From Coleofasciculaceae cyanobacterium (GTDB lineage Bacteria; Cyanobacteriota; Cyanobacteriia; Cyanobacteriales; Xenococcaceae): 64,000 nucleotides of DNA. The notes beneath the pieces are model-generated. The model ran no database searches and was not told the origin of the DNA. It was given only the letters and a program-made list of their open reading frames with translations. This document shows, piece by piece, positions 8,528 to 15,572 of the stretch (position 1 is the stretch's first letter; every line of letters starts with the position of its first letter). The stretch is taken from assembly GCA_036703275.1 (NCBI GenBank), contig DATNPK010000076.1, positions 1 to 64,000 on the forward strand, given 5' to 3'. Made by a program: the position numbers and the translations under genes.

Positions 8528-8643
8528 CTTTTTAACCTCAATAGAAGAATTTCAGCGATACTTAATTCGACAGAGGGCTTATGCCATAAGCCCCTACATG
8601 CCACACGCCCATACAAGCCATAAACTCCTGATAATTCCTGGTA

Positions 8644-9648
8644 TTAAAATTTGACGACGACTTTGCCACAATTTTGCCCTCCCAGCAGGTAATCTACAGC
8701 AGCAGGGATAGATTCAATGCCTTTGAAATTGGTAGTATCTACTGCAACTTTGATTTGACCTGTATGGAAAAGATTGAACAAGCGATCGCGAGCTTCAGGC
8801 ATATATTCTTGATACATGGACATCAGAAACCCTCTAACTGATGCAGCTTTCCAAAACAGCTTATGGTACATGCGCGGTTGGGATACTGGCTCTAGATTCT
8901 TACCATATTCAGAAATAAAGCCTACGACAACTAAACGTCCCCGTACTGCTAAATTATCGACGCAGGTGTCAAACATCTGCTTGCCAATACACTCAAACAC
9001 TAAATCTATGCCCTGAGGATATTCTTGCTGAAGGACATCAGCGACATTTTCTGAGCGATAATTAATGATGCGATCGCAACCCAATTCTTTTAATAGCTGA
9101 AACTTTGCCTCTGAACCACAAGTGCCAATCACATGATTCCCTGCGAGTTTTGCCAGTTGCACCGCAATATGACCCGTTCCCCCTCCCGCTGCTGTCACCA
9201 TCACAGTTTCTTGACTACCCATTGCGCCTACTTGTTCTAATGCCACTAAAGCGGAGACACCAGTAGGCATCAAACTCAAGACTTCTGGGGTTGGTTCAGC
9301 AACTTTATATGCCAAAGCAGAATCGATCGCCTGATATTCGCGGTATCCTCCTCTTTGAGTAGTCAATACCGCGTCACCGACAGAAAAATCAATGACCTTG
9401 TTGCCAATAGATTCCACTATGCCCACAGCTTCTACCCCTAACGCTATCGGAGGTGTTTCTAAAAAATAGGGTATCTTACCTTTGCACAATAAAGTATCAA
9501 AACCTGCATTCACTCCAGCATAATGGTTACGAATCAAAATTTCATTGTCAGCAGGTTCGGGAATTTTCTCCTCGACTATTTCAACAGCAGAATTAAAATC
9601 CTTGCTAAAATTCTTGGCAACTAATTTCTTGTAAGTTTGGGAATTCAT
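8644..9648 (-). CDS. Quinone-reductase-like MDR oxidoreductase
   Basis: The 334-residue sequence shows the medium-chain dehydrogenase/reductase plan: EIPEPADNEILIRNHYAGVNAGFD in split form at the N terminus, then VTAAGGGTGHIAVQLAKLAG, the NADP-binding GxGxxG variant of the quinone-reductase and leukotriene-B4-dehydrogenase branch, and a C-terminal GGQNCGKVVVKF. The structural and catalytic zinc cysteines of alcohol dehydrogenases are absent, in line with zinc-free NADPH-dependent enone or quinone reductases. It could reduce an unsaturated intermediate of the cluster's pathway. It is upstream in transcription of the two VOC genes. A separate 28-codon scrap of another MDR gene lies at 12430-12516. 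Confidence 0.85.
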   Translation of the reverse strand: MNSQTYKKLVAKNFSKDFNSAVEIVEEKIPEPADNEILIRNHYAGVNAGFDTLLCKGKIPYFLETPPIALGVEAVGIVESIGNKVIDFSVGDAVLTTQRGGYREYQAIDSALAYKVAEPTPEVLSLMPTGVSALVALEQVGAMGSQETVMVTAAGGGTGHIAVQLAKLAGNHVIGTCGSEAKFQLLKELGCDRIINYRSENVADVLQQEYPQGIDLVFECIGKQMFDTCVDNLAVRGRLVVVGFISEYGKNLEPVSQPRMYHKLFWKAASVRGFLMSMYQEYMPEARDRLFNLFHTGQIKVAVDTTNFKGIESIPAAVDYLLGGQNCGKVVVKF

Positions 9649-9807
9649 AAATGAGCAATACTCGTGAAGCTATTATTCCTCTATTCAAGGTATGAGGGTA
9701 AAGTAAATAAACTCTTTTTACTATTTTTTACTATTAAGATTAGCAGCAAGATCGATCTAGTTTAAATTTAAATAAGATTCATCGTACAAGAGTAGACTAG
9801 AAGCATC

Positions 9808-10680
9808 ATGGGAGAAAACCAGGAAAATTTTCAGGCAAAATCTATCAAAGAAGATTGGGGTGGAGATGGTAGAGGGCGCATGAACCTATCGGGTAGAAGT
9901 ACAGCAATCTCCCCAGATTATGTGCCTCGTCAATACCAATTTTTTAACTCCAATTCTGTTCCAGAAATTGCAGAATGGCGTATTAAGGGAATGTCATCAA
10001 ATGTGCCACAAGCAACAAGGCGATTATTATCTTGGCATGAATGTGGCGCATCCACATCAAAAGTTACTTTCCCCTCCCAATTTGAGGGCCCCGCAGGGAT
10101 CTTTACTGCTGATTTAGAAATGTTTGTGCTTAGTGGAACAATCCAAATAGGGGAGTGGCAGCTAGATAAGCATAGTTACTCTTTTATTCCTGCTGGAGTT
10201 AGGGTTGGTGATTGGCAAGTATTAGGGGATGAACCAGTAGAAATTCTCTGGATGGAAAATGGACCAGTTTCGTTAAAATATGAAGCCACAGAAAGTGATC
10301 TTCCTAATACTAGAATGAATGAGTTTATTCCTGTATTGGACAGCAAAATTTTACCTTGGGGAAAAACAGATACATTACAGTTTGAAATTTGTAAAAAAAA
10401 GTGGTTAAGAAAAGATGGTCATGGAGGGGGAGTATGGTTACTGGCGCTCTTGCCTCATTATGACGGCACACATCAAATGATTCAATCCTACAATGAGGAA
10501 GCTTATTGCCTAGTTGGCTACTGTGACATAGGGGATTATCGATTTGCTAAAGATCATGTTGGCTATTGTCCTAGCTTTAGCACTCTTCCTCGGCATCAGA
10601 CTGATGATGGCGGACTATTTTTGGTTCGAGTGGATCGGAATCTATCGCAACCTGGAACAGTTTTGTCTTATCGTTTTTAA
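9808..10680 (+). CDS. DUF4437/cupin-like protein
   Basis: The 290-residue protein has two cupin-like halves. The first has ADLEMFVLSGTIQIGEWQL and SYSFIPAGVRVGDWQV, the second DGTHQMIQSYNEEAYCLVGYC and YCPSFSTLPRHQTDDGG. This bicupin layout resembles the DUF4437/ChrR-like group. The metal-binding H/E set is only partly visible (H and E in HQMIQSYNEE, H in PRHQ). The function of this family is unknown; other cupins in such clusters are dioxygenases, isomerases or sensors. It is divergent from the MDR gene with about 160 bp between starts, a plausible shared regulatory region. Confidence 0.65.
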   Translation: MGENQENFQAKSIKEDWGGDGRGRMNLSGRSTAISPDYVPRQYQFFNSNSVPEIAEWRIKGMSSNVPQATRRLLSWHECGASTSKVTFPSQFEGPAGIFTADLEMFVLSGTIQIGEWQLDKHSYSFIPAGVRVGDWQVLGDEPVEILWMENGPVSLKYEATESDLPNTRMNEFIPVLDSKILPWGKTDTLQFEICKKKWLRKDGHGGGVWLLALLPHYDGTHQMIQSYNEEAYCLVGYCDIGDYRFAKDHVGYCPSFSTLPRHQTDDGGLFLVRVDRNLSQPGTVLSYRF

Positions 10681-10833
10681 TTATCTAATACCAAATATCA
10701 AAGAGAATGCAGCAGATTTTCTATATATAAGCCAAGGCACTGCCTGCTCTAACTTTAGCTTGTTTAAATGTATGGTAAACATTGATTAATTTGGGATGAT
10801 AACATGAATTCAATCTACTTTCTTGCTGTAATT

Positions 10834-11655
10834 CTAATCACTTTGGTCTAGAAAATAGCCTATTATTTGGGCTATTGCATCTTGCATCTGATTCATCATC
10901 CACAGAGTTCCATTAGCTACTTCAATCTCCTGACTATGGGGAATTGCTTTACAGAGCCAATCTTGATTCTCTGCTTTAGCTAAACCAGCTTGGAATAGAG
11001 GTTCTAAGGCTTTTTGTCCTGACAAAATCAGAGTCGGACATTCGATCGAGCGAAATTGTTCCTTAGCTTCGAGAAAGTAGTTTGTTGCTGCCATAGCAGG
11101 ATAGATAGGAGAACCAAAACACTTAAGATCGTCGATGACACAACGGTGATTTAAATCTTGATTGCCAAGATAATTCATCCGAGCCAACCATCGTGCCATG
11201 AGGTGAGAGCCATCTTCTTCGAGGTCAAATCCCGCAGTATATTTCTGGAGAATTTTCTCTTGCTCATCTTTATTAAATCCAGGCACATTGCAGAGAATTA
11301 ACTTATCAACTCGTTCTGGATAAGCTACTGCTATTGCTCCCGCGATATAACCCCCTGTAAGGCTACCGAGAATACTGCATTTTTTAATGCCCAATTCATC
11401 CCATAGTGCGATCGCATTTTGAGCATAGTCGGCAACTGAATATTCTCTCGATGGTTTATCGGAATCCCCTAACCCCATAAAATCCATAGCGATGACCTGT
11501 CTACTTTGAGCGAGAATGGGCATTAATTCCTGAAATTCATCACTACTGCGAGGAGCCATATGCAATAACAGTAGAGCTTCACCTTCTCCACCAATACGAT
11601 AAAGAATCTGACCATCATCTATATCTAAAAATGCTCTTTTAATAAGTTGGCTCAT
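10834..11655 (-). CDS. Alpha/beta-hydrolase-fold protein with degenerate catalytic triad
   Basis: The fold is clear: EALLLLHMAPRSSDEF (oxyanion region), VIAMDFMGLGDSDKPS, and a nucleophile elbow region CSILGSLTGGYIAG. At the elbow the expected GxSxG serine is leucine (GSLTG). The strand that normally carries the acid reads ILSGQKALEPL without the aspartate, and the C-terminal histidine position reads VANGTLWMM. By eye all three triad residues are missing, so a non-hydrolytic or cofactor-free role is likely. Length, 273 residues, is normal. It lies 27 bp downstream of the DUF3598 gene on the same strand, a probable two-gene operon. Confidence 0.8.
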   Translation of the reverse strand: MSQLIKRAFLDIDDGQILYRIGGEGEALLLLHMAPRSSDEFQELMPILAQSRQVIAMDFMGLGDSDKPSREYSVADYAQNAIALWDELGIKKCSILGSLTGGYIAGAIAVAYPERVDKLILCNVPGFNKDEQEKILQKYTAGFDLEEDGSHLMARWLARMNYLGNQDLNHRCVIDDLKCFGSPIYPAMAATNYFLEAKEQFRSIECPTLILSGQKALEPLFQAGLAKAENQDWLCKAIPHSQEIEVANGTLWMMNQMQDAIAQIIGYFLDQSD

Positions 11656-11682
11656 TGATTAATTTTTATCCCTGTTTCTCGG

Positions 11683-12129
11683 CTATGGCTTGCGCTCTTC
11701 TTTAATCAGAGTTCTTTGATAAATTTGATTATCTTTAAACCAATGCCAAGTACGGGCGCGATAATTATTGCACGGACTAAGATGGATCATTTCGTAGATA
11801 TAGGCATTGGCTATGTTTTTGTAGCTAAAGTAGAGAATAACTAGAGAGTCGTCCGCTTCCCACGCCTTGCCTTCAATCCGTTCTGTATCGAACCAGAGTG
11901 CTTGATCTCGATACATTCCAGGGAACTGATATTCTTCCTGTTTTCCATCAGCCCACTTATATCGATTGGTTTGAAAGTAAGGATATTCTTTACCTTCAGG
12001 AAACTCACAAGTTATATGGGATTCATTCTGGTCGAGAATCTTACCATTATTATCAACGGTTGTATAAGTACCAATCCAATCACCTTCATGTCGCACAAGA
12101 ACGGGCATTTCGTCTTCGATCTTAGACAT
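11683..12129 (-). CDS. DUF3598-like lipocalin-type protein
   Basis: I start this at the ATG at 12129 because GGAG stands 9 bases upstream; a longer frame begins at 12159 without a ribosome site. The 148 residues carry VLVRHEGDWIGTYTTVD and WADGKQEEYQFPGMYRDQALWFDTERI in pieces typical of DUF3598 proteins, small lipocalin-like barrels common in cyanobacteria and plants. Known relatives of this fold bind hydrophobic ligands or act as isomerases, but no activity can be read here. It precedes the alpha/beta-hydrolase-like gene on the same strand with a 27-bp gap, so the two are probably co-transcribed. Confidence 0.7.
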   Translation of the reverse strand: MSKIEDEMPVLVRHEGDWIGTYTTVDNNGKILDQNESHITCEFPEGKEYPYFQTNRYKWADGKQEEYQFPGMYRDQALWFDTERIEGKAWEADDSLVILYFSYKNIANAYIYEMIHLSPCNNYRARTWHWFKDNQIYQRTLIKEERKP

Positions 12130-12286
12130 AAGACTTTCTCCTGATATTGCTAATCTCAAATTAAGCTTATGGCAAATATTCTAAATTTTCCCTTAAATAT
12201 TAGGCTTTTTGCTAAATCCCGAAAGAAACTTTTACCGAAAATTATTTGAAAGCTAAGATTTTCTGATTAACTTGTCGTATAGTGCA

Positions 12287-12457
12287 TTAAATTTCTTGAC
12301 AGTTACCAGCCTCAAAATCAGCGATCGCTTCATTAGCCAATGTTTCTAGCTTCCCTTCTGCCACATCTTTTTCTAAATCCCGATCCCACCGCTGATAATC
12401 TAAGTCAGAAAACCACTTTCTTAGTTTCTCTAAATCATTTTTGGTTCGGGAATTGCT
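12287..12457 (-). pseudogene. C-terminal remnant of a toxin-antitoxin antitoxin
   Basis: The minus strand reads RTKNDLEKLRKWFSDLDY, then WDRDLEKDVAEGKLETLANEAIADFEAGNCQEI and stop. The pattern W(D)xxxEEDVAxGKLxxLAxEAxxDFxAGxC is typical of small antitoxins paired with RelE/ParE-type toxins. There is no start codon; the upstream DNA is the N terminus of an unrelated MDR gene in a different frame, and no toxin gene follows. It is a scrap. Confidence 0.6.
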
Positions 12458-12516
12458 ATGTTATCTACTCTCACAGATGAAGGGTTGCCGTAATTGTGAA
12501 TTCTTAATGCTTTCAT
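12430..12516 (-). pseudogene. 28-codon N-terminal remnant of an MDR oxidoreductase
   Basis: The frame starts MKALRIHNYGNPSSVRVDNI and continues AIPEPKMI then stop. This is the unmistakable first strand set of quinone-reductase-like MDR proteins (MKAxxxxxYGxPxxxxxxxxxxPEP). The gene is cut after the PEP motif and joined to the antitoxin remnant. It differs from the complete MDR gene at 8.6 kb, so it is not a local duplicate. Confidence 0.65.
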
Positions 12517-12644
12517 CAGAGGTTTTTATTTATCTTAATCCTCAAATTTCTGCTTAATTAATTTAAAGGTTTAAATTCAAAGCATTGATAGTCGATAAAC
12601 TGAAAGATAACTGCAAGCAAAATTATCAAAATAGCAGCACCAAG

Positions 12645-13688
12645 ATGGAAGCAAACACCGATCGCATCGACTCATTTAGAGCTTTGGCACTCCAGGTAAC
12701 TTGCCATGCCGTTAACCATGTCAAAGAAAGGACACAAGTGCGATCTCTAATGGAGCAAGCAATCATGCGCTTAGAGCCACAAATCGCTGCCAGCCGTGCT
12801 TTTATTGGGTCTGATTGTCGCTTAGTATTGCTACCTGAATATTGGCTGACTGGCTTTCCGATGGGAGAGCCGATTGCTGTTTGGGCAGAAAAAGCCTGTC
12901 TGGAAATGGAAGATTCTCTATACGATGCCTTGGGTAGTATTGCTCAAAAGCATGACATATTTCTGGCAGGGAATGCTTACGAACTAGACCCGAATTTTCC
13001 TCATCTTTACTTTCAGAACTGTTTTGTCTTCGATCCTACAGGAACCATGGTTTTACGCCATCGCCGACTCAATTCTATGTATACCCCTACACCCTACGAT
13101 GTCTGGGATAAGTATTTAGATTGCTATGGTTTAGAGGGAGTCTTTCCCGTAGCCAAAACTGCGATCGGTAACTTGGGAGCGATCGCCTCAGACGAAATTT
13201 TGTTTCCTGAAATTGCTCGCTGTTTAACTATGCGGGGGGCAGAAATCTTACTTCATCCCACCTCAGAAGTTTATGGCGATGCGCGAGCGCCTAAAGAGGC
13301 GGCAAAAATTTCTCGGGCGGTGGAAAATATGGCTTATGTTGTTTCTGCCAATACGGCGGGAATTGCTAATACTCCAATTCTTCAGGCTTCTGTGGATGGA
13401 GGTTCTAAGATTGTTGACTATCGAGGTCTTATTTTAGCTGAAACAGGCTTAGGGGAAAGCATGGCAGCATATGCTGAGATCGACTTGGCTGCCTTACGAC
13501 GCGATCGCCGTCGTGCGGGAATCAAAAACGTGCTATCTCGACATCGCCCGACACTGTATGCGGAAAGTTATCAACAGCAACACTTTTCTCCTGCTAATAC
13601 TATGTTAGAAGGGGAAGTTGAACGTCAACATTTTATTAAAACTCAGCAGGAAACTATCGAGCGCTTAACTAAGCTCGGGATTATTTGA
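12645..13688 (+). CDS. Nitrilase-superfamily protein lacking the catalytic cysteine
   Basis: The carbon-nitrogen hydrolase fold is clear: LVLLPEYWLTGFP contains the catalytic glutamate, MVLRHRRLN is the lysine region with arginine instead, and the cysteine loop reads GAIASDEILFPEIARC where active nitrilases have ICxDxxFPE. Alanine or serine therefore replaces the nucleophile. The remaining core, RGAEILLHPTSE and KISRAVENMAYVVSANTAG, is well kept, which speaks against simple decay. I place the start at the ATG at 12645; an upstream TTG at 12585 is possible. It is followed by the aldehyde dehydrogenase gene after 45 bp on the same strand, so they probably form an operon. Confidence 0.8.
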   Translation: MEANTDRIDSFRALALQVTCHAVNHVKERTQVRSLMEQAIMRLEPQIAASRAFIGSDCRLVLLPEYWLTGFPMGEPIAVWAEKACLEMEDSLYDALGSIAQKHDIFLAGNAYELDPNFPHLYFQNCFVFDPTGTMVLRHRRLNSMYTPTPYDVWDKYLDCYGLEGVFPVAKTAIGNLGAIASDEILFPEIARCLTMRGAEILLHPTSEVYGDARAPKEAAKISRAVENMAYVVSANTAGIANTPILQASVDGGSKIVDYRGLILAETGLGESMAAYAEIDLAALRRDRRRAGIKNVLSRHRPTLYAESYQQQHFSPANTMLEGEVERQHFIKTQQETIERLTKLGII

Positions 13689-13733
13689 AATGAGGTTCAA
13701 TTAAAGATAATTTAAAGAATAAGGATTGGAGTA

Positions 13734-15149
13734 ATGGATAACAAAATTGAGGTTCGCAATCCACGTACAGGAAAAATTGATTACTGGATTACTCCCCCAA
13801 CAGGCGATCGATTAGCGGGCATTTGTACTCGTTTGCGTCAAGGGCAAGTTGCTTGGCAAGAATCTGGTTTAGAAAAGCGTATTCAAGCAATGCAACAGTG
13901 GAAAAACGTTTTACTATCCCATAAGGAGGAGCTGACAACAGCCCTAGTTGCTGATACGGGCAGACTATCTGAGTCGAGGATCGAAGTTGATTCTTTTTTG
14001 TCTAGCATCGATCGCTGGTGTCGTTTAGCACCAGATTTATTACAAACCGAGTCACGAACTACAGCAGTTCCTTTTATTCGTTTAGAACAGCAATTAGTTC
14101 CCTATCCCTTAGTGGGGGTAATCAGTCCCTGGAATTTTCCCTTGTTACTTTCGGCGATCGATGCCATACCTGCATTACTGGCAGGCTGTGCTGTCATAGT
14201 CAAACCCAGTGAAATCGCTCCCCGCTTTATGCAACCATTGCTCAATACCATTGCCTCAGTTCCTCAGCTACAAGATATCTTGACATATGTTCCCGGGGCA
14301 GGGGATATAGGTTCTGCATTAATTGAATCTGTCGATTTAGTTTGTTTTACAGGCAGTGTTGCTACAGGGAGAAAAGTTGCAGAATTTGCTGCGAAAAATT
14401 TTATTCCTGCCTTTCTCGAATTAGGTGGCAAAGATCCTGCCATCGTTTTAGCTTCAGCAGATCTGGAATTGGCAACTTCGGCTATTTTGTGGGGATCTGT
14501 GGTCAATGCAGGACAATCCTGCCTCTCCACTGAGCGTATTTATGTAGCAGAATCTATCTGCGATCGCTTTGTTGAGAAACTAGTAGCCAAAGCTCAAAAT
14601 CTAAAACTAGCTTATCCATCTGTTGAAGAGGGACACATTGGACCAATAATTGCCGAAAAACAAGCGGATATTATTGCCGAACATTTAAAAGATGCAGTTA
14701 ATCGAGGGGCTGTGGTTCGTTGTGGTGGTACTGTCGAAAAACTAGACGGTGGTTTTTGGTGTCAGCCTACAGTTTTGACTCAGGTTAATCACTCCATGAA
14801 AATAATGACCGAAGAAAGCTTTGCCCCAATTATGCCAGTTATGTCTTTTTCTCTGACCGAAGAAGCGATATCTTTGGCAAATGATACTATCTATGGACTT
14901 AGTGCTGCTATATTTGCTGCCTCGGAAACGGAGGCACTGCGAGTAGCCAACCATTTAGATGCTGGTGCAATTAGTATTAACGATGCAGGATTAACTGCCT
15001 TCATCCATGAAGCTGAAAAAAATGCTTTTAAGTTCTCTGGTATGGGCAGTTCTCGTATGGGTGCGGCAGCTCTCAAACGGTTTATGCGGAAAAAAGCTTT
15101 TTTAATCAAAACAAATTCATTTGTAGATCCCTGGTGGTTTGAAATATAA
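13734..15149 (+). CDS. Aldehyde dehydrogenase family protein
   Basis: The 471 residues contain the full ALDH core: PLVGVISPWNFPLLLSAIDA, VKPSEIAP, the NAD-binding FTGSVATGRKVAE, the general-base glutamate in FLELGGKDPAIVL and the catalytic cysteine in NAGQSCLSTERIYV. The lysine and glutamate of the active site are in place, so the enzyme should oxidise an aldehyde with NAD(P)+. The aldehyde is unknown. A good ribosome site (AAGGATTGGAG) precedes the ATG. It lies 45 bp after the nitrilase-like gene and closes the metabolic cluster; the next 420 bp carry no gene. Confidence 0.9.
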   Translation: MDNKIEVRNPRTGKIDYWITPPTGDRLAGICTRLRQGQVAWQESGLEKRIQAMQQWKNVLLSHKEELTTALVADTGRLSESRIEVDSFLSSIDRWCRLAPDLLQTESRTTAVPFIRLEQQLVPYPLVGVISPWNFPLLLSAIDAIPALLAGCAVIVKPSEIAPRFMQPLLNTIASVPQLQDILTYVPGAGDIGSALIESVDLVCFTGSVATGRKVAEFAAKNFIPAFLELGGKDPAIVLASADLELATSAILWGSVVNAGQSCLSTERIYVAESICDRFVEKLVAKAQNLKLAYPSVEEGHIGPIIAEKQADIIAEHLKDAVNRGAVVRCGGTVEKLDGGFWCQPTVLTQVNHSMKIMTEESFAPIMPVMSFSLTEEAISLANDTIYGLSAAIFAASETEALRVANHLDAGAISINDAGLTAFIHEAEKNAFKFSGMGSSRMGAAALKRFMRKKAFLIKTNSFVDPWWFEI

Positions 15150-15284
15150 ACGGTTTTATCATTATTGGATATGAAACTAGAGAAAAAATTTTCATATAAT
15201 TTCTGATTATGCCCAAAATCTATATTAAAGTTTAAAATCGGTCTAAATGTTAGGGGGCTAGGACAATTGTTTGCACTCCTGAAT

Positions 15285-15420
15285 TATGGGGTGCATTGAC
15301 GACTCTCACTACCCCAAAGTGTGCAAATAATTCTTTAACAACTTTTATTGATTGGTTTTTAGTTATTTTCAATAACTCTATCTACCGATTTTCTATCAGT
15401 TACAGCAGTTTTGTAAGAGC
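15285..15420. repeat. Copy 2 of the ~130-bp direct repeat; stem-loop capable
   Basis: This lies in the 420-bp gene-free stretch between the aldehyde dehydrogenase and the DUF499 pseudogene. It matches 1245-1378 with a 21-bp block containing CTACCCCAAAGTG. Around the block TTTGCAC and GTGCAAA, plus GGGGT and ACCCC, can pair to form an interrupted stem of about 60 bases, a feature less clear in copy 1. The rest of the gap shows nothing recognisable. Confidence 0.5.
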
Positions 15421-15572
15421 ATTCAATAGATTTATAATTTGCTTTAATTAGCAATCAAGGATAAAAATCTAGTTGTATAAAAGTGTTACTAGTAAATAGT
15501 CTCATATCTTACGAAGATTACTAGAAGTAAATGGGCATTCTAGGAACAAGCTTCTAATTAGAGACTTGGTTT

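Noticed and set aside
10544-10789. Plus-strand open frame overlapping the end of the DUF4437 gene
   Set aside because: Its hydrophobic start comes from the antiphase reading of the cupin C terminus; no ribosome site and no family likeness.
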